From the NCBI RefSeq assembly GCF_023955655.1, contig NZ_JAMXHT010000007.1:310001-374000 (forward strand): 64,000 nucleotides of DNA, given 5' to 3'. The DNA is from Ralstonia soli (lineage in GTDB: Bacteria > Pseudomonadota > Gammaproteobacteria > Burkholderiales > Burkholderiaceae). Under the pieces are notes generated by a model, which did no database searches, had not been told where the DNA came from, and was given only the letters and a program-made list of their open reading frames with translations. Below, in pieces: positions 9,801 through 18,141 of the stretch (its first letter is position 1; the number at the start of each line of letters is the position of its first letter). The translations under genes were made by a program, and so were the position numbers.

Positions 9801-10039
9801 GCCCGGTGCTGATGACGGCGCTGGCGATGATCATCGGCATGGTGCCCATGGCACTGGGCCTGGGCGAAGGTGCCGAACAGAATGCGCCGCTGGGGCGCGC
9901 GGTGATCGGCGGTCTGCTGTTTGCGACCGTCTCGACCCTCTTCTTTGTTCCGGTGGTGTTTGCCAGCGTGCACAACCGATTGCAGCGGCGCGCCGCCCGA
10001 CGCGGTAACGACTTGCGGGGAAGCGAAGGACATGTCTGA
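6845..10039 (+). CDS. RND efflux pump, inner-membrane permease subunit
   Basis: Proton-driven permease of the hydrophobe/amphiphile RND family, 1064 residues, the expected length for AcrB/MdtB-like pumps. The first transmembrane helix starts immediately (IVQLALRRPLTFIVLALLILL). The proton-relay aspartates are in GILVDDATVTIEN at about residues 400-402. The C-terminal half repeats the 1+5 helix plan, with GAIMTMGVATANSILLISFARER near residue 960. It lies first in a three-gene operon and overlaps the adaptor gene by 8 bp. The PEIDIPVASI opening is typical of a branch often annotated as multidrug or solvent efflux in Burkholderiales; the substrate cannot be read from sequence. No regulator is adjacent. 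Confidence 0.93.
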   Translation: MWIVQLALRRPLTFIVLALLILLATPFTLMRTPTDIFPEIDIPVASIIWNYNGLPAKEMADRIVSVTERSLTTTVNDIEHIESQSLGGISIIKVFFQPNANIQTALAQIVASTQAQVRQLPPGTTPPLVIKYSASSIPILQLGLSSNTLSEQELNDAALNFLRPRLITVPGIAVPFPYGGKSRQITVDLDTQKLLAQGLTPVDIVNAVGAQNLILPAGTQKIDATEYGVTLNGTPGSIAALNAIPVKTSNGATLYLGDVANVRDGFSPQTNVVRQDGQRGVLLSILKNGGASTLDIVNDIYKLLPTAAAALPQDLKITPLFDQSLFVKAAIEGVIREALIAACLTAAMILLFLGNWRSTAIIAVSIPLSILSSIIVLHLLGETINLMTLGGLALAVGILVDDATVTIENIERHLHEGKEPITAILDGAAEIAVPAFVSTLCICIVFVPMFFLTGVARYLFVPMAEAVIFAMLASYVLSRTLVPTLVMMLMTGHAEDTKKPGPMRRIYERFNTQFEHMRGNYAAILGGLLEHRRVFALSFLGFCVASCALYFALGRDFFPDVDAGQIRLHMRAPSGLRIEETARLADEVETAIREIIPKKELSTILDNLGVPNSGINLSYSNAGTIGTLDGEILIALHEGERKPSAEYIRRLREELPKRFPGVEFAFQPADIVSQILNFGLPSAIDVQFSGADVATNQQLAGILANRIKQIPGAVDTHVHQRFDQPTLALNMDRTRIQQVGLEGRDVAQNLLVSLSSSFQTSPTFWLNPLNGVVYQVAVTSPQYRVDSLDALLRTPVASSRGGAAQAGGPQLLGNLVQVSPGVQPQVVSHYDITPVVDVYASVQGRDLGAVAREVQKAVDDIRPKLPRGAQVTVRGQVKTMESSFLGLGLGLVMAIVLVYLLIVVNFQSWVDPLIIVTALPAALAGIAWMLFVTGTTLSVPSLTGAIMTMGVATANSILLISFARERLAEGIAPVQAALEAGATRLRPVLMTALAMIIGMVPMALGLGEGAEQNAPLGRAVIGGLLFATVSTLFFVPVVFASVHNRLQRRAARRGNDLRGSEGHV

Positions 10040-11345
10040 ACCAACATCCGGCGCCCAGCCTGGGCACCATTCGGCACACATGGCGGACGGCCCGCCGCAC
10101 CACGTCGTCACGGTGGACCCGATCGAGCAGGTGGACCGCGGCCCTGCCATGCGCCGCGCCCGCTGGGTCGTCATCGTCGTGGCCGTGCTGCTCGCGCTGG
10201 GCGCGGCACGCACGCTGATCAACCGCTACACCAACGCGCATGCGCTGGAGCGCCAGGTGAGCGCGCAGACCAGTCGCTACGTCAACACCACCGCGCCCAA
10301 ACCCGCCAAGGCCAACCGCGAGCTGACGCTGCCGGGCACGCTGCAGGGCTATGTCGAATCACCCATCTACGCACGCACCAGCGGCTACGTGCTGCGCTGG
10401 TACAAGGACATCGGCGCGCATGTGGACAAGGGCGAAGTGCTGGCGCTGCTCGACACGCCCGAAGTCGACCAGGAACTGAACCAGGCCCAGGCTGCGCGCA
10501 ACCAGGCGGCCGCTCGCCGCGCGCTGGCGCAGACATCCCTCACGCGCTGGCAGAACCTGCGCCAGAAAGATGCGGTCTCGCAGCAGGAGCTGGACGAGCG
10601 CACCAGTGCCGCCAACCAGTCACAGGCCGACCTGGCCGCTGCCGAAGCGAATGTGCGCCGCCTGCAGGAACTGCAGGGTTTCCGCCGCGTGGTCGCGCCG
10701 TTTGCGGGCGTGGTCACCAAGCGCAACGTCGACGTGGGCGCACTGGTCAACGCCGGAAATGCGGGCGCCAATCGCGAGCTGTTCACGCTGGCGCAGACCG
10801 ATCCGCTGCGCATCTATCTGTACGTCCCGCAGGCGTATTCGCAGCAGGTGAAGGTGGGGCAGGACGTGGCCGTCACGCTGGCCGAGCTGCCGGGACAGAC
10901 CTTCCACGGCACCATCGCCCGCGCTTCGGGCGCCATCGATGCCGCCACACGCACCATGCAGGTGGAAGTGCAACTGCCGAACAAGGAGGGCCGCCTGCTG
11001 CCGGGCGCGTATGTGCAGGTCGCCATCAAGGGCAAGACTACCGGTGCCGACGTTGATACCAACGCTGACGCCAGCGCATCCACCGCCTTCATCGTGCCGA
11101 CCAACACGCTGCTGTTCCGCAAGGAAGGTCCGCGCATTGCCATCGCACAAAACGGCCGCGTCGACCTGCGCCCCGTCACCATCGGGCGTGACTACGGCCG
11201 CACGGTCGAGATCGTCTCCGGTCTCAAGGCGACCGATGCGCTGATCCTCAACCCGGCCGATTCCATCGAGCAGGGCGAAGCGGTGACCATCGTCGCGCCC
11301 GCACCGGCTTCGGTACCCGCGGCATCGGCGCCGCACGCATCATGA
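10032..11345 (+). CDS. RND efflux periplasmic adaptor (HlyD/MFP family)
   Basis: Membrane-fusion protein of 437 residues linking the pump to the outer-membrane channel. A single N-terminal transmembrane helix is at about residues 45-62. It is followed by the lipoyl half-motif YARTSGYVLRWYKDIGAHV, an alpha-helical hairpin rich in Gln and Ala, and the returning lipoyl half VVAPFAGVVTKRNVDVGALV, then beta-barrel and membrane-proximal domains. There is no lipobox, so it is anchored by the helix. The ATG at 10032 overlaps the end of the permease gene and its own TGA overlaps the next ATG, so the operon is translationally coupled. An unusual Asp/Ala/Thr insert (TGADVDTNADASAS) sits in the membrane-proximal part. 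Confidence 0.92.
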   Translation: MSEPTSGAQPGHHSAHMADGPPHHVVTVDPIEQVDRGPAMRRARWVVIVVAVLLALGAARTLINRYTNAHALERQVSAQTSRYVNTTAPKPAKANRELTLPGTLQGYVESPIYARTSGYVLRWYKDIGAHVDKGEVLALLDTPEVDQELNQAQAARNQAAARRALAQTSLTRWQNLRQKDAVSQQELDERTSAANQSQADLAAAEANVRRLQELQGFRRVVAPFAGVVTKRNVDVGALVNAGNAGANRELFTLAQTDPLRIYLYVPQAYSQQVKVGQDVAVTLAELPGQTFHGTIARASGAIDAATRTMQVEVQLPNKEGRLLPGAYVQVAIKGKTTGADVDTNADASASTAFIVPTNTLLFRKEGPRIAIAQNGRVDLRPVTIGRDYGRTVEIVSGLKATDALILNPADSIEQGEAVTIVAPAPASVPAASAPHAS

Positions 11346-12796
11346 GCCGGCAACCCCGGCTGCACGCCACCGCGCTGGCGGCCTCGTTGATCGTCTCGCT
11401 GTCGGGCTGCTCGCTGGCGCCAACGTACGAGCGCCCGGCCATGGACGTGCCCGCGCACTGGCAGACCGAGGCGCCATGGCGCGCCGCGCAGCCCGCCGAC
11501 GCCGCGCCCAAGGGCCCATGGTGGCAGCGCTTCAATGATCCGCAGCTCGACAAGCTGATCGCCCAGGCGCTGCAGCAAAACCAATCGCTGAAGGTGGCGC
11601 TGTCAAACCTGGAGCAGGCGCAGGCGCAAACGCGCGTGGCACGCGCCAGCCTGTTGCCGACCATCACGGCCAGCAGCAATGACGGCCGCACGCACACTTC
11701 GGCGGAACGCCCGCTGGCGTCATACACCAGCCCGACCATGTCGACCGTGCAGAACGACTTCGTGGTGCGCGCCGACGTGAGCTACGAAGCCGACCTCTTC
11801 GGCCGCGTGCGCAACACCGTCGCCAACGCCGCCGCCAGCGAAGAACAGGCCGGCGCCAACTACGAGAACTTCCGCCTGCTGCTTGCCGCCCAGGTGGCCA
11901 CCACCTGGTACAACCTGCGCGAAACCGATGCGGAAATCGCCGTGGTGCAGGAGGGCCTGGCCCTGCAGCGCAAGGCACTCGACTTCGTCAACTCGCGGCA
12001 CCAGGACGGCGTGGCCTCGGGGCTGGACCTCGCGCAGCAGCAAACACTCGTCGACAGCACTGCCACACAGGCCGAGCTGCTGACCAAGCAACGCGCGCAG
12101 TACGAGCACGCGCTGGCCACGCTGGTGGGCACGCCCGCGCCCGCCTTCCATATCGATCCGGCGCCGCTCCAGGGCACGGCGCCGCAGATTCCGGTGGCGC
12201 TGCCCTCCGATGTGATCGAACGCCGCCCAGACGTAGCCGCCGCCGAGCGGGGTGCCGCCGCCGCCAACGCGCAAGTGGGTGTGGCGCGCGCGGCGTTCTT
12301 CCCGAGCGTCATGCTGAACGGCGGCGCCGGTTGGGAAAGCCGCGATCTGGCCCTGCTGCTCTCGGCGCCCACGCTGCTGTGGTCGTTCGGTACGCAGATT
12401 GCGCAGACGGTGTTCGACGCCGGCCGCACGCGGGCGCGTGTGGACGTTGCCAATGCGGCCTACCAGGGCGCGATCGCCAACTACCGGCAGACCGTGCTCG
12501 GTGCGTTGCAGGAAGTGGAGGATGGTCTGGCGGGGCTGCAATCGCTCGACCGCGCCGCAAGCCAGGCCCGCTCGGCCGTGGCCAGCGCCCGCAAGGTCTA
12601 CGACATTGCCAGCGTGCGCTACGAGGGCGGGCTTGCAACGTCGCTGGACGTGATCACCGCGCAGCAATCTCTACTGAACAACCAGCGCACAGCGGTGCAG
12701 ATTCTCGGCCAGCAGATGACGACGAGCGTGTTCCTCGTCAAGGCAGTGGGCGGCGACTGGAACCACGCCGCCACGCCGCCGACGGCACAGCGTTAA
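11342..12796 (+). CDS. Outer-membrane efflux lipoprotein (NodT/OprM family)
   Basis: TolC-like channel of 484 residues completing the tripartite pump. The signal peptide ends in a lipobox with Cys at residue 23 (SLSGCSLAPTYERP). The two outer-membrane-efflux repeats are visible: the first runs through ADVSYEADLFGRV at about residue 140, the second through VGVARAAFFPSVMLNGGAGW at about residue 310. The gene starts in an ATGA overlap with the adaptor gene and ends 3 bp before the convergent gene at 12800, so there is no room for a separate terminator. Confidence 0.93.
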   Translation: MSRQPRLHATALAASLIVSLSGCSLAPTYERPAMDVPAHWQTEAPWRAAQPADAAPKGPWWQRFNDPQLDKLIAQALQQNQSLKVALSNLEQAQAQTRVARASLLPTITASSNDGRTHTSAERPLASYTSPTMSTVQNDFVVRADVSYEADLFGRVRNTVANAAASEEQAGANYENFRLLLAAQVATTWYNLRETDAEIAVVQEGLALQRKALDFVNSRHQDGVASGLDLAQQQTLVDSTATQAELLTKQRAQYEHALATLVGTPAPAFHIDPAPLQGTAPQIPVALPSDVIERRPDVAAAERGAAAANAQVGVARAAFFPSVMLNGGAGWESRDLALLLSAPTLLWSFGTQIAQTVFDAGRTRARVDVANAAYQGAIANYRQTVLGALQEVEDGLAGLQSLDRAASQARSAVASARKVYDIASVRYEGGLATSLDVITAQQSLLNNQRTAVQILGQQMTTSVFLVKAVGGDWNHAATPPTAQR

Positions 12797-12799
12797 GCG

Positions 12800-13723
12800 T
12801 TAGGCAATGCGGCGCAGGAAGCGCGCGCCCACAAACAGGCCGGCAAGCCAGCTCAGCGTCAGCGCCACCACAGCTAGCGCGTGAAGAAGCACCGTGGCCT
12901 GGCCACCGGGCGCGCGCAACGCCAGCGCCAGCACTGCAGCCATGAGCATACCCGCCGTGATCAGGCTGACCAGCAGCGCACCCAGCGCCGATGCCACCGT
13001 GCGCACCAGAGGCGGATGCACATGCGCCGGCGGACACAGCACCGACATGCGGGCACGCACATAGGCGGCCGTCCGGGCGCGGTCGGTGTCATCGGCGTGA
13101 TGGCGCATCACGTGCACCCAGGTTTGCGTATCGAGCACCCCCGAGCTCAGCTCCTGCGTCACGCGACGCAGCGCGGCGCGTTCGCGCGCATGGTCGGTGG
13201 CATCGGTGGGCGTTTCATTGAGATTAGGCCGGTCGAACACGGCCGGCACTGCCGCCGGGTCATTGGCCCGCACGGCGTGCCCATAAGTCGCCCGCACGCG
13301 GCGCGAGCGCACGATGTACACCATCGACACCACGGGCGTCAGCAGCTGCAGCGCCAGCAGCACCGCGATCCCGGCGTCGGCGGGCGTATAGCCGAACGCG
13401 TACACGTTCCAGTGCCGCATCCAGAACGCCGTCACCAGCGCTATCGGAAGCTGCAGCGCGCAATACGCGAACCAGAGCATCGGAAACCACCGCACGAGCA
13501 TGAACGCCACCGTCACCAGCCCGAGCGGGACGAGGAGCCACAACAACCCCAGCGGCAACCTGCCCAACAGGCCGCCGCTAGAAAGCGTTGCGACCAACGC
13601 AAGGATGATCGCCACAACAGGCAGCGTGTTGAGCCAAAGCAGCGTCAGCAGCCAGCCGCGCACGCCATAGAGCCGATGCGCCCGCGCGCGCGCCGCTGAT
13701 ATCGCAATCCAACTTCCGTGCAT
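12800..13723 (-). CDS. Uncharacterised multi-pass membrane protein
   Basis: I do not recognise a named family. With the start at 13723 (GGGGAGC lies 4 nt upstream) the protein has 307 residues. Four or five hydrophobic segments lie in the first half, beginning with GWLLTLLWLNTLPVVAIILAL, and two more near the C-terminus (TVASALGALLVSLITAGMLM and VVALTLSWLAGLFVGARFL). Between them is a hydrophilic stretch of about 100 residues with many Arg and Asp. The general plan recalls DUF2569-type proteins, but this is weak. The gene is convergent with the efflux operon and monocistronic; longer in-frame starts exist at 13801 and 13879. Confidence 0.6.
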   Translation of the reverse strand: MHGSWIAISAARARAHRLYGVRGWLLTLLWLNTLPVVAIILALVATLSSGGLLGRLPLGLLWLLVPLGLVTVAFMLVRWFPMLWFAYCALQLPIALVTAFWMRHWNVYAFGYTPADAGIAVLLALQLLTPVVSMVYIVRSRRVRATYGHAVRANDPAAVPAVFDRPNLNETPTDATDHARERAALRRVTQELSSGVLDTQTWVHVMRHHADDTDRARTAAYVRARMSVLCPPAHVHPPLVRTVASALGALLVSLITAGMLMAAVLALALRAPGGQATVLLHALAVVALTLSWLAGLFVGARFLRRIA

Positions 13724-14103
13724 GAAGCTCCCCATCCGGGCCCGCCATGCTTCGCGCGTTGGCGGCACATGGCATTTCACTTTCGGCGATTGTGTCATCG
13801 GGGCAAAGCGGATGCTCCCCTCAAGAGTGGGGACAGAACCACATTGTCGTGAATGTCTTGCCGAAGCCAACGCTGGCAACGGGTTGCGAGTAATTAGCCG
13901 GTCTTAATTCTGATGTTGAAATTGCTGACTGTTGTTTCGATGCCTGAAAACTGCCCCGGGACAACGGAGCGTCTGCATGTCTGCCCCGCATACCGGCCCC
14001 AACCATTTGCATGCGATCGGAAGTGCCGATGTCCTTACACTCGCGGCATGCTGGTGGACCGCGCTACCATCGGCACTCCGTTCCCTCACGTTTCCGAATT
14101 CCC
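13724..14103. other. Intergenic stretch with no recognised gene
   Basis: About 380 bp separating the divergent membrane-protein and RidA genes. Short open frames here show no family resemblance and no good ribosome-binding sites. I see no strong hairpin or palindrome. It presumably carries both promoters. Confidence 0.4.
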
Positions 14104-14460
14104 ATGTCCGACATCCAACGCCTGCACACCAACGCCCGCATGAGCCAGATCGTGATCGCCAACGGCATCGTGCATCTGGCGGGCCAGGTGCCTGACGTCG
14201 ATTTCAAGTCAGTCACCGAGCAGACCAACAACATCCTCGCGCGCATCGACACACTGCTGGCCGAAGCCGGCGTCGACAAGACGCGCCTGATCTCCGCCAA
14301 CATCTGGCTGACCGACGCCAAGCACTTCGCCGAGCTGAATGCCGCGTGGGAGGCCTGGGTGCCGGCCGGCCACGCCCCCACGCGCGCGTGCGTGCAGTCC
14401 GGCCTGATGCGCCCGGGCATCGACGTGGAGATCGCCGTCACTGCGCTGGCCAAGGGCTAA
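14104..14460 (+). CDS. RidA-family enamine/imine deaminase
   Basis: A 118-residue YjgF/YER057c/UK114 (Rid) protein. Members hydrolyse reactive enamine/imine intermediates made by amino-acid-oxidising or PLP enzymes. The conserved NGIVHLAGQVP strand, the NNILARIDTLLAEAG helix and the PTRACVQSGLMRPGIDVEI segment with the substrate-binding Arg are all present. It ends 13 bp before a D-amino-acid dehydrogenase-like gene, whose product would generate the imino acids that a Rid protein clears, so the two probably act together. Confidence 0.88.
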   Translation: MSDIQRLHTNARMSQIVIANGIVHLAGQVPDVDFKSVTEQTNNILARIDTLLAEAGVDKTRLISANIWLTDAKHFAELNAAWEAWVPAGHAPTRACVQSGLMRPGIDVEIAVTALAKG

Positions 14461-14473
14461 GGAGCCACCGGCC

Positions 14474-15727
14474 ATGCGCTTCGACACCCTTGTGCTGGGC
14501 GCCGGCATTGTCGGCGTATCGGTGGCGGTGCATCTGCAGAAACGCGGGCGTGCCGTTGCCCTCGTGGATCGCCGTGCGCCGGGCTTGGAGACGTCGTTCG
14601 GCAATGCGGGGCTGATCCAGCGCGAGGGGGTGTATCCGTATGCGTTCCCGCGTGACCTGCCGACGCTGCTGCGCTATGCCACCAATACGTCGGCGGACGT
14701 GCATTACCACCCGGGCGATCTGCCCCGGCTGCTGCCCTTCCTGTGGCAGTACTGGCGCAACTCGCACCCGGCGCGGCATGCCGCCATTGCACGGGCGTAT
14801 GCACCGCTCATCGCGCACAGCGTGAGCGAGCACCGTGCGCTGGCGGAAGCGGCCGGCGCGATGCATCTGATCCGCCCGAGCGGCTGGATCAAAGTCTTCC
14901 GCAATGCGGCCACGCAGGACGAAGAAACCCGCGCCGTGGAGCGCTGGCAGCGCGAATACGGCGTCGCGTTCGAGGCGCTCGACCCCGCGCGCCTGCGCAC
15001 CGTCGAGCCGCATCTGGACCCGTCGCTACTGGGCGGCCTGCGCTACACAGAAGCCGATTCGGTGAGCGACCCCAACGCGCTGGTGACAGCCTACGCAACG
15101 TATTTCCAGCAGCTCGGCGGCCAGCTCATTGAGGCCGATGCCAACACGCTGACACCCAACGCGCCGTGGCTACTGCAAACCAAGGCGGGCGAGCTGCGTG
15201 CCGACGACGTCGTCATCGCCATGGGCCCGTGGGCGGATGTATTCACCACACGCCTGGGCTACAGCCTGCCGCTGGCCGTCAAGCGCGGCTATCACATGCA
15301 CTACGCGCCGGCGCAGGGTGCGCAGTTGAACCACCCCGTGCTCGATGCCGACGGCGGCTACGTGCTGGCCCCGATGGCGCGCGGCATCCGCCTGACCACC
15401 GGCGCCGAACTCGCGCACCGCGATGCGCCGAAGACGCCGGTGCAGCTGGAAGCCGTCGAACCCGTCGCGCGCAAGCTCTTCCCGCTGGCCGAGCGCGTAG
15501 ATGCCGAACCGTGGATGGGCGCCCGCCCCTGCACGCCGGACATGCTGCCGATCATTGGGCAAGCACCGCACCACCCGAGCCTGTGGTTCGCATTCGGCCA
15601 CGCACACCACGGCCTGACGCTGGGCCCGATCACCGGGCGCTTAATTGCAGAAATGATGACGGGCGAGACCCCCTCTGTGGATACTCGCCCGTTCCGTGCC
15701 CAACGCTTCTGGGATTCAGCGCGCTAG
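14474..15727 (+). CDS. FAD-dependent oxidoreductase of the DadA (D-amino acid dehydrogenase) family
   Basis: A 417-residue DAO-fold flavoprotein, likely a membrane-associated D-amino acid dehydrogenase giving 2-oxo acid and ammonia. The dinucleotide-binding motif is at the N-terminus (VLGAGIVGVSVAVHLQKRG) and the family's C-terminal FAD motif follows, with GARPCTPDMLPIIG and AFGHAHHGLTLGP. AAGGAG overlapping the end of the ridA-like gene precedes the ATG, so the pair is co-translated. Compared with E. coli DadA it is slightly shorter; substrate preference is unknown. Confidence 0.87.
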   Translation: MRFDTLVLGAGIVGVSVAVHLQKRGRAVALVDRRAPGLETSFGNAGLIQREGVYPYAFPRDLPTLLRYATNTSADVHYHPGDLPRLLPFLWQYWRNSHPARHAAIARAYAPLIAHSVSEHRALAEAAGAMHLIRPSGWIKVFRNAATQDEETRAVERWQREYGVAFEALDPARLRTVEPHLDPSLLGGLRYTEADSVSDPNALVTAYATYFQQLGGQLIEADANTLTPNAPWLLQTKAGELRADDVVIAMGPWADVFTTRLGYSLPLAVKRGYHMHYAPAQGAQLNHPVLDADGGYVLAPMARGIRLTTGAELAHRDAPKTPVQLEAVEPVARKLFPLAERVDAEPWMGARPCTPDMLPIIGQAPHHPSLWFAFGHAHHGLTLGPITGRLIAEMMTGETPSVDTRPFRAQRFWDSAR

Positions 15728-15743
15728 TCCGGCAAGGCCCGCC

Positions 15744-16403
15744 CTAGAACTCCATATCCAGCTCATCAATATCCTCCTTCTCGGCCTTTGCCCCGGCAAT
15801 CCATTCGGCGACATGCGGGTGCGCAAGCACGCGCATGCAGTACTCGGCGATCTCCGGGTCCAGCTTGACGTCGTAGGTCAGGAATCGCATGACGACGGGC
15901 GCGTACATCGCGTCGGCCATGCTGATCTCGCCAAACAGCCAGGGGCCGCCGTACTGTGCGAGGCATTCGCGCCAGATGAGCGTGATCCGCTCGATATCGT
16001 GCTGCGCGCGCGACCAGATGCGGAAGTTCGGAAAATGTGCGCGCAAGTTCATCGGCAGTGCGGAGCGTAGAGCGCTGAAGCCCGAATGCATCTCGCCGCA
16101 GATCGAGCGGCAATGTGCGCGGGCATGCCGATCGGCGGGCAGCAGTTTGGCCTTGGGCGAGAGTTCGTTGAGGTATTCGGCAATCGCCAGCACGTCCCAT
16201 ACCTTGCGGCCCTCGTGCGTGAGGCACGGCACCAGAATCGACGGCGATAGCAGCAGCAATTCCGCGCGCGATGAGGCATCGATCGGCACGCTCACCGTCT
16301 CGAACGGCAAGCCGCTCAGCTTGGCGAGCAGCCAGCCGCGCATCGACCACGACGAATAATTGCGGCTGCTGATGGTGAGCGTGGTCAGGTCGGCGGATTT
16401 CAT
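15744..16403 (-). CDS. Glutathione S-transferase family protein
   Basis: A 219-residue GST. The N-terminal thioredoxin-like domain begins with LTISSRNYSSWSMRGWLLAKL, where SSWS carries the probable catalytic Ser, as in zeta-like and YfcF-like enzymes, and includes the cis-Pro in SILVPCLTH. The helical C-terminal domain spans about residues 90-215. The start at 16403 has AGGGGA upstream. It converges on the DadA-like gene with 16 bp between stops. The substrate is not predictable; a detoxification role is the family default. Confidence 0.85.
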   Translation of the reverse strand: MKSADLTTLTISSRNYSSWSMRGWLLAKLSGLPFETVSVPIDASSRAELLLLSPSILVPCLTHEGRKVWDVLAIAEYLNELSPKAKLLPADRHARAHCRSICGEMHSGFSALRSALPMNLRAHFPNFRIWSRAQHDIERITLIWRECLAQYGGPWLFGEISMADAMYAPVVMRFLTYDVKLDPEIAEYCMRVLAHPHVAEWIAGAKAEKEDIDELDMEF

Positions 16404-16682
16404 CTCGGTCCCCTGGTTATCTCGTTTTCCACCCCGTTTTCCAATCCGGTGCATGGCCGGCGCCAGGCACCTTGTCGGTGCGCCGTCTGCACCCGTGCGC
16501 TGCAAGAGCGCAGGCCACGCCGCGCCCGCATGGACGCCGCGCAAGGCCTATGCCAGTCAGCGACAACGCGACGGCGGCGCAACGACAGCACGCATGCGGG
16601 TTCACGCCCACGGGCACCTGAGTTGGCACACGTATTGCCTGCTTCGCTCGACTGCCTTGACGTGTCCTGCGACGCAATCGCC

Positions 16683-18041
16683 ATGAACCTGCTCGCGTAT
16701 CCCCTCTACCAGTGGCTCTCCGAATGCGTGCGGCCCGCGCGGGCATGGGCCTCGTTTGCACGGCTGGCGATGGCGCACTGGCCGCCATCGACCGAGCACC
16801 CGACTGGCCGCGCACTCGATGCCTGGCTCGAACTGCTGGAATGCAGCGCGATCACGCACCGCCGCCCGTCGTTCGGCATCGACAGCGTTGAGGTCGATGG
16901 TCAGACGGTGCCGGTGGTGGAAGACACCGCCATGCAAACGCCGTTCGGCACCCTCGTGCATTTCCGCAAGGCCACGCCCACCCCGCAACCGCGCGTGCTG
17001 GTTGCCGCGCCCTTGTCTGGGCACTTCGCCACGCTGCTGCGCGGCACGCTGCGCACGATGCTGGCCGATCACGACGTGTATGTGACGGACTGGCACAACG
17101 CACGCGACATTCCGGTGTCAGCCGGGCGCTTCGGCTTTGATGAATACGTCGGCCACCTGATCGACTTCATCCGCCACATCGGCCCGGACGCACACGTGCT
17201 GGCCATCTGCCAGCCGACCGTGGCCGCGCTGTCGGCGGTCTCGCTCATGGCCGCCGACAACGACCCCGCGCAGCCCGCCAGCCTCACGCTCATGGCCGGC
17301 CCCATCGATTGCCGCGTGGGCCCAACCGCGGTGAACGAACTGGCCAACAGCAAGCCGATCGAATGGTTCGAGAAAAACCTGATCGGCGTCGTGCCGCCCG
17401 GCTTTGTGGGCGAGCAGCGCCGCGTGTATCCCGGCTTCGTGCAGTTGAGCGCGTTCATGTCAATGAATTCGGATCGCCACGCGCAGTCGTTTGAAGAGAT
17501 GTACTACCAGCGCGCCAAGGGCGACCCTGCCAAGGCAGACACGATCCGCGCCTTCTACGACGAGTACCTCGCCACGTGCGACCTCACCGCCGAGTTCTAT
17601 CTGGAAACGGTCGAGAAGGTGTTTCAGCAATACGCACTCCCGCGCGGCGAGTTGATGGTCGGCGGCCGGCTGGTTGAACCGGCGGCAATCCATCGCACGG
17701 CGCTGCTGACGGTCGAGGGCGAGAAGGACGACATCTGCGCGGTCGGGCAAACCGTGGCCGCGCAAGACCTGTGCTCCGGGCTGCCGCCGTATCTGAAGAC
17801 ACACCATGTGCAAGCCGGTGTGGGGCACTACGGCGTGTTCAACGGCAGCAAATGGGAAAAGCAGATCTACCCGATCGTGCGCGCCACCATCCACGACAAC
17901 GAGCCCTTCGACGCTAGCACCACCGCCAGCGGCGACGCAGACAGCGCCCACCGCGTCACGCTATGGGCGCTGCTCAATGCACAAACGCCGAGCCAGGCCG
18001 TCACGCGCGGGCGCTCGCGCAAGATGGCGGTCACACACTGA
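16683..18041 (+). CDS. phaZ: Intracellular polyhydroxybutyrate depolymerase
   Basis: Mobilises stored PHB granules. It is a 452-residue member of the intracellular depolymerase family known from Cupriavidus necator PhaZa1. The nucleophile is a cysteine in a modified lipase box, LAICQPT, at about residue 176, as in the characterised enzyme, rather than the serine of secreted depolymerases. Other family blocks are YVTDWHNARDIP, LMAGPIDCRVGPTAVNELA and the C-terminal GVGHYGVFNG with the catalytic His. I chose the ATG at 16683 because the protein then begins like its relatives (MNLLAYPLYQ); longer in-frame starts lack support. It lies alone between the GST and bicupin genes; no phasin or synthase gene is adjacent. 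Confidence 0.9.
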   Translation: MNLLAYPLYQWLSECVRPARAWASFARLAMAHWPPSTEHPTGRALDAWLELLECSAITHRRPSFGIDSVEVDGQTVPVVEDTAMQTPFGTLVHFRKATPTPQPRVLVAAPLSGHFATLLRGTLRTMLADHDVYVTDWHNARDIPVSAGRFGFDEYVGHLIDFIRHIGPDAHVLAICQPTVAALSAVSLMAADNDPAQPASLTLMAGPIDCRVGPTAVNELANSKPIEWFEKNLIGVVPPGFVGEQRRVYPGFVQLSAFMSMNSDRHAQSFEEMYYQRAKGDPAKADTIRAFYDEYLATCDLTAEFYLETVEKVFQQYALPRGELMVGGRLVEPAAIHRTALLTVEGEKDDICAVGQTVAAQDLCSGLPPYLKTHHVQAGVGHYGVFNGSKWEKQIYPIVRATIHDNEPFDASTTASGDADSAHRVTLWALLNAQTPSQAVTRGRSRKMAVTH

Positions 18042-18141
18042 CGCCCGGGTCGGTGTCAGCGAGACGTAATTTCGAAGGGCGAGTATCGAACCACGAGCGG
18101 GTCATGCTCCATCGACGTTGATCGATTCATGGAGGGTTGCG